A stretch of DNA of 64,000 bases from Duganella radicis (GTDB lineage Bacteria > Pseudomonadota > Gammaproteobacteria > Burkholderiales > Burkholderiaceae_D): the NCBI RefSeq assembly GCF_009720825.1, contig NZ_WNKY01000033.1, forward strand, positions 1-64,000. The letters are read 5' to 3'. Below are positions 45,601-53,903 of this stretch, one piece after another (within the stretch, counting starts at the first letter, position 1; every line of letters begins with the position of its first letter). The position numbers and the translations under genes were made by a program. The notes beneath the pieces are model-generated. The model did no database searches. It was not told where the DNA came from and saw nothing but the letters and a program-made list of their open reading frames with translations.

Positions 45601-46178
45601 ATAAATCGTTTGTCGATGCGGTCCGCGCGGAAGAGGCCAAGCTGGGCAAGAGCACCCGCCTGACCGAAGCCGTGGCGCGCTACTACTACAAGCTGATGGC
45701 GTACAAGGACGAATACGAAGTCGCGCGCCTGTACAGCGACGGCGCGTTCCAGCAAAAAATCGCCGGCATGTTCGACGGCGACGTGACGCTGAAATTCCAC
45801 CTGGCGCCGCCGCTGATGGCCAAGCACGATGCGCAGGGCCGCCTGATCAAAAAAGAATACGGTCCATGGATGATGAAAGCCTTCGGGATGCTGGCCAAAT
45901 TCAAAGGCCTGCGCGGCACGGCGCTGGACGTCTTCGGCTACACCGAAGAGCGCAAGATGGAGCGCGCGCTGATCGGCGAATACCGCCAGACCGTGAGCAG
46001 CCTGCTGCCTAAACTAACGACGGAAAACCTGTCGCAAGCGGTCGCCATCGCCAGCATCCCGGAAGACATCCGCGGCTACGGCCACGTAAAAGAACGCCAC
46101 CTGAAAGCCGCCAAGCAAAAAGAAGCGGCCTTGCTGGCAGCTTTCGGCAAACAAACCACCAGCACCGCTGCCGCCTGA
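42621..46178 (+). CDS. Indolepyruvate ferredoxin oxidoreductase, fused form
   Basis: A 1185-residue cytoplasmic enzyme that oxidatively decarboxylates aryl- or branched-chain 2-oxo acids to acyl-CoA with ferredoxin. The start is the ATG after TTGGAGAC. Domains in order: pyruvate-ferredoxin alpha-like N-terminal part (about 30-440), TPP-binding part beginning near FCSGCPHNTS (about 463-470) and GAEGVTWVGQ, a 4Fe-4S segment with Cys666, 669, 672 and 678 (CEGCGDC...NC) plus a second Cys cluster, and the C-terminal gamma domain starting GIGGTGVVT (about 755). This is the single-chain IorAB fusion of many proteobacteria. It is transcribed away from an Lrp-type regulator. Confidence 0.94.
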   Translation: MNAPHKGTQLDPAISTEDITLDDKWTLERGRAFMTGTQALIRLPMMQRERDLKAGLNTAGYITGYRGSPVTSVDMTAMKARKYLDEHHVKFHPGMNEDLAATAVWGTQQTNLFKDAKYDGVFAMWYGKGPGVDRCGDVFKHANNAGSARHGGVLVLAGDDHAAKSSSTAHQSDHILNACGIPVLYPSSVQEYIDYGLHAWAMSRYTGLWVSMKCVTDIIESGAVVDFDPDRVQIELPTDFELPEGGLNIRWPDTVLDMEVRMNSYKWYAALAYCRANKLNKIIWDSPKPKIGIITAGKSYLDTRQALADLGIDEQAAADIGIRLYKIGMTWPLEAEGVQEFAKGLDEILVVEEKRQILEYALKEELYNLPDGQRPRVVGKFDDTGEWSNHGKTGHGDWLLPATYELNPAQIARAIASRIAHYCDGHPVAKRVQERVAYLEAKEAALKTLPMKANPQTDRTPFFCSGCPHNTSTKVPEGSRALAGIGCHYMVLWMDRETSTFTHMGAEGVTWVGQAPFTNEKHVFTNLGDGTYFHSGILAIRAAVAAKVNITYKILFNDAVAMTGGQQFDGPLDPGMISRQIAAEGVTPIIVVTDEPDKYPSDYNWAPGVTVRHRSELMDVQRELRDKPGVSAMIYDQTCASEKRRRRKRNEYPDPAKRAVINEAVCEGCGDCSVQSNCLSVEPLETELGRKRQINQSSCNKDFSCTTGFCPSFVTVEGGALKKPKKAAVGEGPAAVLPSPVLPSTAQPFGILITGIGGTGVVTVGQILAMAAHVENKGAVVLDMSGLAQKGGPVMSHVRLADKQSDLHSTRVGTGSADLVIGCDLIVTASRDALSRMGEGRTHAMINSSNATTAAFVKNPDWQFPDAGSRGEIIRACGNDNVDFIDAGQIATALMGDSIATNMFMLGYAFQKGQVPLSEAALVKAIELNGVSVGFNKAAFHWGRTAAHDLGAVTKLTTPAKVIEFKRIQTLDDLIAKRMELLTAYQDANYAKQYKSFVDAVRAEEAKLGKSTRLTEAVARYYYKLMAYKDEYEVARLYSDGAFQQKIAGMFDGDVTLKFHLAPPLMAKHDAQGRLIKKEYGPWMMKAFGMLAKFKGLRGTALDVFGYTEERKMERALIGEYRQTVSSLLPKLTTENLSQAVAIASIPEDIRGYGHVKERHLKAAKQKEAALLAAFGKQTTSTAAA

Positions 46179-46195
46179 TGCGTAAATGAAATTTG

Positions 46196-46218
46196 GGGTC
46201 AGCTCTGTCATTTGGACA
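46196..46218 (+). repeat. Left terminal inverted repeat of the RAYT cassette
   Basis: GGGTCAGCTCTGTCATTTG followed by GACA. It is identical, in inverse orientation, to the copy at 47204-47226. Confidence 0.9.
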
Positions 46219-46242
46219 AGCGAAGAACATCTTTGATGTGTA

Positions 46243-47094
46243 TCAAGACGATGATTTTCCGTTGATGAAGTCTCCCACCGCGCGGCTAACCGTTTTAACG
46301 GAAACCCGCGCGAAGTGGGCAATTTCAGGCATCGAATATCCAAGTGACAGGTAGGCGCGTGCCATGGCCTCTTTGGGATCAGGATATTTTTTGAAATAGT
46401 CTGGCAAAGGAGAAACGATGGCCTTTCGTTGGCCGCGCTTAATTTCATTGAGATCTCCCATCACGTCTGTACCGATGACCCGTCGGCAAAACTCCTCATC
46501 GCCGAGGAGCATTTGATTTTTCACCGAGCGCAACGGGCTCAGGCCGTTAATTCCTGCAAGAACAAACTGCCGATAGAATTGTTGCGCATCCAATAGATTG
46601 CTGGCGAAAAGCTGGAGTATGGATTGAGGTTGTAGCCACACAGGCGTAGCTTGCAGTCCCACGGTGGAGCGGTAACTGCTCCACGGCCATTCCTCTGGTA
46701 GGGACCGCATCCTGGCGCGCACCGGGTTCAGTTCGGTGTATCGCGATAGTTCCTGAAGGTAGTTGTCATGCTGACACAAAATGGCCGTGTACCGCCCTTG
46801 GTAGACGTGGCCGACCAGTCCGTGTTTGCGGTTGAAATATTGCGAATAGTTCCCGTTGAGATAGCGCATGCCGCGACTTAAACCGCCATCTAGCGTTTCC
46901 ACCACCAAATGATAGTGATTCGTCATCTGGCAGTAGGCGTACACCACAAAATTAAAACGTGTACAGGCTTCGCCCAACGCACTCAGCCATACCAGACGAT
47001 CGCTATCTGATCGAAAAATACTGCCCTGCCTGTCTCCACGTGCGGTGACATGATAGAGAGCTCCGCTGTATTCAATTCGCAATGGCCGGTTCAT
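46243..47094 (-). CDS. REP-associated tyrosine transposase (Y1/HUH, IS200-like)
   Basis: A 283-residue protein of the TnpA_REP group. It opens with NRPLRIEYSGALYHVTARG, has the HUH metal motif His60-Tyr-His62 (TNHYHLVVE), and a tyrosine in GHVYQGRYTAIL (about 98-102) that is the likely nucleophile. A C-terminal extension contains a helix-turn-helix (YSMPEIAHFARVSVKTVSRAV), a feature of one RAYT subgroup. RAYTs are single-copy, domesticated relatives of IS200 transposases that mobilise REP-type palindromes. The gene is intact and enclosed by perfect inverted repeats. Confidence 0.93.
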   Translation of the reverse strand: MNRPLRIEYSGALYHVTARGDRQGSIFRSDSDRLVWLSALGEACTRFNFVVYAYCQMTNHYHLVVETLDGGLSRGMRYLNGNYSQYFNRKHGLVGHVYQGRYTAILCQHDNYLQELSRYTELNPVRARMRSLPEEWPWSSYRSTVGLQATPVWLQPQSILQLFASNLLDAQQFYRQFVLAGINGLSPLRSVKNQMLLGDEEFCRRVIGTDVMGDLNEIKRGQRKAIVSPLPDYFKKYPDPKEAMARAYLSLGYSMPEIAHFARVSVKTVSRAVGDFINGKSSS

Positions 47095-47203
47095 ATCGCG
47101 AGTTTATGATCGGATACATCAACAACAATTGAGTTCCCGCAATAAAGCTCGTGCAACGCAGTTTTCTAGAACGTTTTGATATTGCTCAAACTTTGTGCGC
47201 GGA

Positions 47204-47226
47204 TGTCCAAATGACAGAGCTGACCC
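47204..47226 (-). repeat. Right terminal inverted repeat of the RAYT cassette
   Basis: TGTCCAAATGACAGAGCTGA followed by CCC, the exact reverse complement of 46196-46218. Confidence 0.9.
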
Positions 47227-47281
47227 TGAATTGCTAAATTGCATTGCTGCATGCCGCTTAAAATTTGGATATTCTTGACTA

Positions 47282-47312
47282 AGCAGGGGGCAATCCCCGG
47301 CTTTTTGTTTTT
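47282..47312 (+). terminator. Rho-independent terminator, probably the original one of ior
   Basis: AGC-A-GGGG, loop about GCAAT, CCCC-G-GCT (one mismatch) followed by TTTTTGTTTTT. It is on the plus strand 1.1 kb past the ior stop. The only plus-strand gene upstream is ior, and the RAYT cassette occupies nearly all of the gap. Confidence 0.6.
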
Positions 47313-47416
47313 GCACCTAAATAGTGCATAAGTGAATAAGCTAGTAAGAAAACATTCGTTCAGTATTGTGGCCGGACTTGTTAAGGTGGCAGCCTTTTCA
47401 AATCAGGACCACTTCA

Positions 47417-50116
47417 ATGAAAATAAAATTGAAATTGAACCCGCTGGCGGCAGGCGCTATCGCCCTGCTGTGCGGCGCTGCCGGCCCGACTTCGGTACTG
47501 GCGCAGGACTCGGTGGCGGCCACCACCCCGCCCGCTGTTGTCATCACCGGTTCGCGCATCCCGCGCGCCGGCACGGAGGGGCCGTCGGCGGTCACCGTCA
47601 TCACCGGCGATGACATCACCAGGCAGGGCTACCGCAATGTCTTCGACGCCCTCACCAATCAGGCCCAGAACAGCGGCTTTGTGCAGGGCGCCGATTATGG
47701 CAATACCTTTACGCCGTCGGCCAACGCCATCAGCCTGCGCGGCCTCGGCCCGAATCACACGCTGGTGCTGCTCAATGGTCGCCGCATGGCGGATTTCCCG
47801 ATCGCCTATGAAGGCACGGTCAATTTCACCAACCTCGCCAATATTCCATCCAGCGTGGTCGATCGCATCGAGATCCTGAGCGGTGGCGCCTCGGCCGTCT
47901 ACGGTTCGGACGCGATTGCCGGTGTGGTCAACATCATTCTGAAAAAACAGGCCGACGGTTTCGATATCAATCTCAAGGCCGGCGGCAGCTCGCGCGGCGG
48001 CGCCGAGGATCAGCGTCTTCAACTTACCGGTGGCAAGAGCTTCGGCAAGCTCAATACGCTGTTCAGCCTGGAGCTGCTGGAACGCGAACCGCTGTGGAGC
48101 GCCGACCGCGATTTCATGGCCTCCAAGACCGGCGTGGCGCCAACCTCCATCCTCGGCCGCAAGAACGTCAGCACCGGCAAGTACGTCGATCTGGGCGACA
48201 CCTGCTCCTCGTTGAGCGATCTGTTTGGCGGCAGCACGGTCAAGTACACCGCCAAGGCAGGCAGCTATTGCGCCAGTCCGAAAGTCGGCCCGACTTACTG
48301 GACCACGCAAACCAAGAACAGCAGCCAGAATCTGTTCGGCAGCGCCAATTACGAGCTGTCGCCGGAGACCACGCTGTACGCGGAAGCGCTGTTCGGCCAG
48401 AATCGCAGCACGCAGAATACGCGCGGCCCGTCGTGGACTTCGCGCTCGCTGACCGATTCCTATTTCTGGAACCAGAACACCAATGCCTACGAGGCCTGGA
48501 ACCGCTACATCTCGCCGGAAGAAATCGGCGGCGTCGATCGCTACAACCGTTATTGGGATGATCAGGCCAGCTCGCTGTCCTTCGGCGCGCGCGGTGTGAT
48601 CCCGGGGACGACCTGGAATTACGAAGCCGGTTACACCGCTTCGCTGTACAGGAGCCAGGACCACCGTCCGCGCGCGCTGGCCAATATCGACAGCTTCTTC
48701 CTCGGCCCGCAACTGGGCGTGGACAAGAACGGCGTGGCAATTTACGCACCTGATCCGGCCCGCCTGACCCGGCGCCTGACGCCGCAGGAATTCAACTCCA
48801 TCACCGACAATTCGGTCAGCGATGATAAATCGTGGACCAACACCCTGAGCCTCACCGCCAACGGCGACGCCTTCCAACTGCCGGCCGGTCCGGTCAAGGT
48901 GGCCGCGGTGGCGGAACTGGGCAAGCAGGGCTTCTCGAATACGCCGGATGCACGCATCAACCAAGGCTACTTCAACGCCGCCACCGGCGCCGACGTCACC
49001 GCCGGCACCCGCAAGCGTTACGCGGTGGGTGTGGAAACCAACATCCCGGTGATCAAGACCGTCAACGCCACGCTGGCCGGCCGCTACGACAAGTACAGCT
49101 TCGCCGGCCGCGACGACGGCAAGTTCACCTACAACGGCGGCGTCGAATGGCGTCCGGTCCAGCAACTGCTGGTGCGCGGCAATTACGCCACCAGCTTCCG
49201 CGCGCCCGACATGAATTACATCTTCAAGGCACGCGGCACCGGCTACTACTCGTCCACCACCGACTACTACCGCTGCGCCAAGGCCGGCCAGCCGGTGGCC
49301 GACTGCGAGTTCGCCAACTACTCGCCGGGTGCGGATTATGTGCAGACCGGCAGCAAGGATCTGCGTTCCGAGAAGGGCCGTTCGAGCGGCCTCGGTATCG
49401 TGTGGTCGCCGAGCGCGGACTTCGATGTGACGCTGGACTACTGGAACATCAAGATCAGCGATCTGGTGACCAATCTGAGCGCCGACAATCTGCTGCGCGA
49501 CGAAGCGGCCTGCCGCATCAAGGGCGATCTGACTTCGCCGACCTGCGCCGACGCGATTGCGCGCATCACCCGTTATCCGGACAATGCGCTGAACAAGCCG
49601 GGTGAGATCAAGCAGATCCTGGTCAATCCGATCAACGCCGCCACCACCAGCGTGGATGGTATCGACATATCGGGCAAGTATGTGTTCCGCACCAAGGACT
49701 ACGGCAACTTCATCACCAAGGCCAATTATTCCAAGACGCTGAACAAGCACTCGCGCCAGTTCGCCGGCGATCCGCTCAATGACGATCTGGAGGACCTGAC
49801 CAATTACGACTGGCGCGACAAGCTGAACGCCAGCGTGACCTGGAACGTGGGCAAATGGTCGAACACCCTGTTCTTCCAGCGCTACGGCAAAGTGCCTGAC
49901 GCCGCCGGCGACGCCTTCCTGACGCCGACCACTCTGGTCAACGCCAGCGTGGTGTACCGCCTGAATGACCGCACCACCTTGTCGGTGGCGCTGAACAATC
50001 TGTTCAATCAGGTGAAAGCGGATAGCAGCGCCGGCTGGCCTTACTACCCGGTTGGCAATTTCAGCCCGGTTGGCCGTCAAGGCTGGATTGAACTGAACTA
50101 CCACTTCGGCGGTTAA
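47417..50116 (+). CDS. TonB-dependent outer-membrane receptor
   Basis: An 899-residue precursor, from the ATG giving MKIKLKLNPLAAGAIALLC and cleavage near VLAQ. The plug domain (about 45-165) shows PAVVITGSRIPR (near the TonB-box position), SAVTVITGDDITRQGYRNVFDAL, AISLRGLGPNHTLVLLNGRRM and ILSGGASAVYGSDAIAGVVNIILK. The 22-strand barrel follows, with late signature YFNWLELNYHF-like end (WIELNYHFGG). The S/GGASAxYGSDAIAGVVN pattern is common in receptors of peptide- or sugar-scavenging families; the ligand is unknown. Its 3' end overlaps the convergent MFS gene by 56 bases. Confidence 0.92.
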   Translation: MKIKLKLNPLAAGAIALLCGAAGPTSVLAQDSVAATTPPAVVITGSRIPRAGTEGPSAVTVITGDDITRQGYRNVFDALTNQAQNSGFVQGADYGNTFTPSANAISLRGLGPNHTLVLLNGRRMADFPIAYEGTVNFTNLANIPSSVVDRIEILSGGASAVYGSDAIAGVVNIILKKQADGFDINLKAGGSSRGGAEDQRLQLTGGKSFGKLNTLFSLELLEREPLWSADRDFMASKTGVAPTSILGRKNVSTGKYVDLGDTCSSLSDLFGGSTVKYTAKAGSYCASPKVGPTYWTTQTKNSSQNLFGSANYELSPETTLYAEALFGQNRSTQNTRGPSWTSRSLTDSYFWNQNTNAYEAWNRYISPEEIGGVDRYNRYWDDQASSLSFGARGVIPGTTWNYEAGYTASLYRSQDHRPRALANIDSFFLGPQLGVDKNGVAIYAPDPARLTRRLTPQEFNSITDNSVSDDKSWTNTLSLTANGDAFQLPAGPVKVAAVAELGKQGFSNTPDARINQGYFNAATGADVTAGTRKRYAVGVETNIPVIKTVNATLAGRYDKYSFAGRDDGKFTYNGGVEWRPVQQLLVRGNYATSFRAPDMNYIFKARGTGYYSSTTDYYRCAKAGQPVADCEFANYSPGADYVQTGSKDLRSEKGRSSGLGIVWSPSADFDVTLDYWNIKISDLVTNLSADNLLRDEAACRIKGDLTSPTCADAIARITRYPDNALNKPGEIKQILVNPINAATTSVDGIDISGKYVFRTKDYGNFITKANYSKTLNKHSRQFAGDPLNDDLEDLTNYDWRDKLNASVTWNVGKWSNTLFFQRYGKVPDAAGDAFLTPTTLVNASVVYRLNDRTTLSVALNNLFNQVKADSSAGWPYYPVGNFSPVGRQGWIELNYHFGG

Positions 50117-51284
50117 GGTACTCGCTCACCCAGTACAGCAGCGCCGCGCCGTTGAAGGCCATACCGGTCAGCAGCGCGGCGTGCCAGCCGTGGGTGGCAA
50201 ACATCCAGCCACCCAGCGCCGAACCCAAAGCCCCACCCGCGAAGAACAGCGCGAAGTAGACGCCGTTCAGGCGGCTGCGCACTTCCGCACCCAGCGTGAA
50301 GATGGCACGCTGGCCCAGCACCAGATTCGCGGCCACCCCCATATCCAGCACGATCGACGCGATCACCAGCACCGCCAGCGCCACGTTGCGCGATCCCGGC
50401 ACAAGCATCGGTAGCGCGAAGCCAATCACACCCAGTGCCAGCGCGGCGGCGGTTGCCATCAGCGTGTGACCTTGGTCGGCCAGCTTGCCGGCCACCGGCG
50501 AAGCGATTGCGCCAGCCATGCCGACCAGCGCGAAGATGGCGATGCCGGTTTGCGACAGGTGGAACACCGGACCCGCCAGCATCAGCGGCGTGACGGTCCA
50601 GAACAGGCTAAACGATCCAAACAGGCCGGCGTGATAAGCGGCGCGACGGCGCAGCACCGGGGTTTGCAGGAACAGGTGCCACAGGGAGCCAAGCAGTTTC
50701 GGATAGGTGATGTGGTGATTCGGCACGCGCTGCGGCAGTTTGGCGCGCAGCACGAAAGCCACGATCGTCACCACCACGGCCGCGCCGCCAAACACCACGT
50801 GCCAGCTGGTGGCGTCGGCAATCAGGCTGGCCGCGGGACGCGACAGCATGATCCCCAGCAGCAGGCCACTCACCACTTTACCGACCGTTGCGCCGCGCGT
50901 GGCTTCCTGCGACATGTGGGCCGCGAACGGCACCACGATCTGCGCCGCCACCGACCCAAGGCCGATGCCCAGCGCCGCCGTCAGGAACATCCACGCGCTG
51001 CTGCTGATCGCGGCCAGCACCAGCATGGCGGCGGTGAACAGCAGGCCGGTGAAGATCAGGCGGCGGTTTTCCAACAGGTCGCCCAGCGGCACGATGAACA
51101 GCAGGCCGATACAGTAGCCGATCTGCGTCAGCGTGACGATCAGGCCCGCCGCTGCGGGCGACAGGCCGGTGGCGGCGCTGATCGGGCCGACCAGCGTTTG
51201 CGCGTAATACAGGCTGGCCACGATCAGGCCTGTCGCCGTGGCCAGCAGGGTGACCATGCCGCTACTGATGTCTTTATTGCTCAT
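50061..51284 (-). CDS. MFS transporter
   Basis: A 407-residue inner-membrane protein with twelve hydrophobic segments, from the ATG following TGGAGC and opening MSNKDISSGMVTLLATATG. The cytoplasmic loop motif between helices 2 and 3 reads PLGDLLENRR (family GxLxDRxGRR), and the central loop is around 190-215. This drug:H+ or sugar-efflux-like family is typically regulated by an adjacent divergent LysR gene, as here. Substrate unknown. The C-terminal tail codons overlap the receptor gene on the other strand. Confidence 0.9.
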   Translation of the reverse strand: MSNKDISSGMVTLLATATGLIVASLYYAQTLVGPISAATGLSPAAAGLIVTLTQIGYCIGLLFIVPLGDLLENRRLIFTGLLFTAAMLVLAAISSSAWMFLTAALGIGLGSVAAQIVVPFAAHMSQEATRGATVGKVVSGLLLGIMLSRPAASLIADATSWHVVFGGAAVVVTIVAFVLRAKLPQRVPNHHITYPKLLGSLWHLFLQTPVLRRRAAYHAGLFGSFSLFWTVTPLMLAGPVFHLSQTGIAIFALVGMAGAIASPVAGKLADQGHTLMATAAALALGVIGFALPMLVPGSRNVALAVLVIASIVLDMGVAANLVLGQRAIFTLGAEVRSRLNGVYFALFFAGGALGSALGGWMFATHGWHAALLTGMAFNGAALLYWVSEYLNRRSGSSVQSSLDGQPG

Positions 51285-51366
51285 GTTGTGCTCCAGTGGG
51301 AATTTGATGAGCAAATTTTAGGCAAAAGCCCGGCAAAGATAATTAGGGCATAATGCACCTATACTT

Positions 51367-51381
51367 TTCACATTATGTGAA
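51367..51381. promoter_or_regulatory. Candidate LysR-type operator
   Basis: TTCACATTATGTGAA, a perfect 15-base palindrome with the T-N11-A pattern of LysR boxes, ends two bases before the lysR ATG. It lies between the divergent MFS and lysR genes and could allow autorepression. Confidence 0.55.
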
Positions 51382-51383
51382 CA

Positions 51384-52301
51384 ATGGATAGACTGAAAGC
51401 CATGCAGACCTTTGTCCGCATCGTCGAGGCCAACAGCTTTACCAAGGCCGCCGAGACGCTGGACCTGCCGCGCGCCGCGCTTACCGCCACCATCAAGAAG
51501 CTGGAAGCTTTTCTTGGCACCCAGTTGCTGCAACGGACCACGCGCCGCCTGTCGCTGACGCCGGACGGCGCCGATTACTTCCGCAAGTGCCTGGAGATTT
51601 TGCAGGCGGTGGAGGATGCCGAGGGCGCGTATCGCGGCGAGGGCGGCGGCCAGCCGCGCGGCAAGCTGCGGGTTGAATTGCCCGGCACCTTCGGCCGCAT
51701 GGCGGTGATGCCGCACATCGCCGATTTCTGCCGCGCCTGGCCGGAGGTGGATCTGGTGGTCAGCTTGAACGAACGGGTGCAGGATCTGACCGAGCAGGGG
51801 CTGGACTGTTCGCTGCGGGTGGGCGTGTTGCAGGATTCCGCCATGATCGCCCGTCCGCTGGGCAGCATGCGTTGCCTGACCGTCGCCGCGCCGGCCTACC
51901 TGACGGCGCATGGCGTGCCGCAGTCGTGGAGCGAGCTGCATGCGCATCGCGGCGTGATGCATTTCTCCGGCCGCACCGGCCGGCCTTATGACTGGGATTT
52001 CGTGGTCGATGGCACGGTGGTCACCACGGCGGTGCAGGGCGCGATTGCCGTCAACGATGCCGAGGCCAATGTCAGCTGCGCCTTGCAGGGCATGGGGTTG
52101 GCGCAAGTGGCCAGTTATCAGGTGCGCCACCACTTGGCCAGCGGCGCACTGGTCGAGGTGCTGGCGGAAACGCCACCGACGTCGATGCCGATTTCGCTGC
52201 TGTATCCGCAGGGGCGCATGTCGTCGCCACGCCTACGCGTGTTTGCCGACTGGCTGGCGGCGCTGCTGCGCCGCGATCCCGATCTGCAAGGGAAATTGTA
52301 A
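51384..52301 (+). CDS. LysR family transcriptional regulator
   Basis: A 305-residue regulator with an N-terminal winged HTH (about 1-60; MQTFVRIVEANSFTKAAETLDLPRAALTATIKKLEAFLGTQLLQRTTRRLSLTPDG in pieces) and a periplasmic-binding-like effector domain (about 90-295). It belongs by eye to the CrgA/DsdC-like group in which effector recognition is poorly conserved. Divergent from an MFS transporter gene 99 bases away, which is probably its target. Inducer unknown. Confidence 0.93.
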   Translation: MDRLKAMQTFVRIVEANSFTKAAETLDLPRAALTATIKKLEAFLGTQLLQRTTRRLSLTPDGADYFRKCLEILQAVEDAEGAYRGEGGGQPRGKLRVELPGTFGRMAVMPHIADFCRAWPEVDLVVSLNERVQDLTEQGLDCSLRVGVLQDSAMIARPLGSMRCLTVAAPAYLTAHGVPQSWSELHAHRGVMHFSGRTGRPYDWDFVVDGTVVTTAVQGAIAVNDAEANVSCALQGMGLAQVASYQVRHHLASGALVEVLAETPPTSMPISLLYPQGRMSSPRLRVFADWLAALLRRDPDLQGKL

Positions 52302-52315
52302 GAAATATTGCGAAC

Positions 52316-52346
52316 TTGGCAGCAGTGGCGGCCGCCCGCATATAAT
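52316..52346 (+). promoter_or_regulatory. Promoter placing transcription start at the ATG of the S41 lipoprotein gene
   Basis: TTGGCA (52316-52321), a 19-base spacer and a perfect TATAAT (52341-52346). The -10 ends six bases before the ATG at 52353, so the transcript may be leaderless; no ribosome site precedes this ATG. Confidence 0.6.
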
Positions 52347-52352
52347 GCTTTG

Positions 52353-53867
52353 ATGAAATTCCACATTCTTCTATCCGGCGCGGTGGTAACGGCCGCGCTG
52401 CTGACGGGCTGCGGCGGCGGTTCGTCCGGCACCGCGCAAACGCCGGTGACGCCGGTGACGCCGACCGAGCCGCCGGTCGTCACGCCGCCGGTCACGCCGG
52501 AGCAGCCGGAGCAACCGGAATGGGAGACCCTGTTCAATCACTGCGCAGTCCCACGCGGCGCCGGCTATCCGGACGTGCAGGGCACGCTGAACGAGGAGAT
52601 GCGCTGGCTGCGTTCGTTCTTCGACACCACCTATCTGTGGTATCGCGAGATTCCGGCCAATCTGAACATGGCGGACTACAGCACCGCCATCGATTATTTC
52701 ATGCAGTTGAAGACGTCCGCCGTCACCGCCTCCGGCCGGCCCAAGGACCGCTTCCACTTCACCTATCCCACCGCCACGTGGGAGGCGCTGAATTCCTCCG
52801 GCGTGGCGCTGGGCTACGGGCTGACGTGGCTACGCAATAACGATGCGGCGCTGTCGCGCATCCTCACCGTCGGCATGGTGGAGCCGGGATCGCCGGCCGC
52901 GCTGGCGGGCATGCAGCGCGGCGATAGTCTGCTGTCGGCCGACGGCGTTTCCGTCACCGATACCAGCAGCGCTTCCGTGGCCACGGTCAACGCCGCGCTG
53001 GCGCCGAAAGCGGCCGGCGAAAGCCACGTGCTGTCATGGCGCCGCAACGGTACAGAGATGCAGGTCACGCTGACCGCGCGCAACCTGACCATCCCGCCAG
53101 TGCGTATGGCCAAGGTGCTGGATACCGACGACGGCAAGGTTGGCTACCTGCACTTCAATGAACACAACGCGGTGGCCGAGGGCCAGCTGGTGAACGCCAT
53201 CCAATCCTTCAAGGACGCCGGCGTCAAGGATCTGGTGCTGGACATGCGCTACAACGGCGGCGGCCTGCTGACCATCGCCAGCGAGCTGGCTTACATGATC
53301 GCCGGTCCGCAAGCCACGGTCGGCCGCATCTTCGAGAAACCGATCTACAACGACAAGACCACGCCGCAACCCGCCATCATGTTCCAGGCGGCGGCGCTGG
53401 GCTACAGGTCGGACAACACCATCAAGGCTGGCACTTCGCTGCCTTACCTGAATCTCAAGCGTGTGACGGTGCTGACCTCGGCCGGCACCTGCTCGGCCAG
53501 CGAATCGGTGATCAACAGCTTGCGCGGCGTCGACGTACAGGTCAACCTGATCGGCGGCGAAACCTGCGGCAAGCCTTATGCCTTCACGCCGGCCTCCAAC
53601 TGCGGCACCACCTACTTCGCGATCCAGCTGCAGGGCGTGAACGATAAGGGCTTCGGCGATTACGCCGACGGCTTCACGCCAACCTGCCGCGTCAGCGATG
53701 ACCTGGCGCACGCGCAGGGCGATCCGGCCGAAGGCATGCTGGCGGCGGCGCTCAGCTACCGCGGCACCGGCGTGTGTCCGGTGATGCCGAAGGCGCTGCG
53801 CAGCGGCACGGCGGCCGGGCCGCTGACGCCGTGGCGCCACGAGGTACGAGAAATCTCGATACGATAA
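52353..53867 (+). CDS. S41 family peptidase, predicted lipoprotein
   Basis: A 504-residue exported protease. The signal peptide ends in a lipobox (LLTGC, Cys20), followed by a Pro/Thr/Glu-rich spacer (about 27-65). An S41 N-terminal helical domain, a PDZ-like module (about 155-240; VEPGSPAALAGMQRGDSLLSADG) and the catalytic core follow, with the conserved LVLDMRYNGGG, probable nucleophile Ser381 (GTCSASES) and Lys407 (GGETCGKP). Cysteines near the active site (CSASES, GETCGKP, SNCG) are unusual. It is not closely similar to CtpA earlier in the window. The next gene encodes a second exported peptidase, 36 bases away. Confidence 0.87.
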   Translation: MKFHILLSGAVVTAALLTGCGGGSSGTAQTPVTPVTPTEPPVVTPPVTPEQPEQPEWETLFNHCAVPRGAGYPDVQGTLNEEMRWLRSFFDTTYLWYREIPANLNMADYSTAIDYFMQLKTSAVTASGRPKDRFHFTYPTATWEALNSSGVALGYGLTWLRNNDAALSRILTVGMVEPGSPAALAGMQRGDSLLSADGVSVTDTSSASVATVNAALAPKAAGESHVLSWRRNGTEMQVTLTARNLTIPPVRMAKVLDTDDGKVGYLHFNEHNAVAEGQLVNAIQSFKDAGVKDLVLDMRYNGGGLLTIASELAYMIAGPQATVGRIFEKPIYNDKTTPQPAIMFQAAALGYRSDNTIKAGTSLPYLNLKRVTVLTSAGTCSASESVINSLRGVDVQVNLIGGETCGKPYAFTPASNCGTTYFAIQLQGVNDKGFGDYADGFTPTCRVSDDLAHAQGDPAEGMLAAALSYRGTGVCPVMPKALRSGTAAGPLTPWRHEVREISIR

Positions 53868-53903
53868 TCGCTTTTCATTCAACCTTATGTTGGGAGCTTG
53901 CCC

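Larger units (their letters stand above)
46196..47226. mobile_element. REP-associated tyrosine transposase cassette with 23-bp inverted repeats
   Basis: The left repeat (46196-46218, beginning GGGTCAGCTCTGTCATTTG) and the right repeat (47204-47226) are perfect inverted copies over 23 bases and enclose only the transposase gene. Left flanking sequence is 17 bases past the ior stop. The GGGTCAG-type word is commonly seen at such RAYT loci. No target-site duplication was recognised, as expected for the HUH family. Confidence 0.85.
47095..47416. other. Region between the RAYT gene and the TonB-dependent receptor
   Basis: An AT-richer stretch of 322 bases holding the right RAYT repeat (47204-47226), a plus-strand terminator (47282-47312), and TGCAC-N7-GTGCA (47312-47328), a small inverted repeat that may be an operator for the receptor gene. 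No gene is seen. Confidence 0.5.

Noticed and set aside
42648..45827. Very long open frame (over 1000 codons) antisense to ior
   Set aside because: It mirrors the ior gene codon by codon, is rich in Arg, His and Ala as expected from the reverse of a GC-rich gene, and has no recognisable domain or ribosome site. The same holds for the long antisense frames at 2438-4792, 15903-18176, 47414-50104 and 53034-55724.
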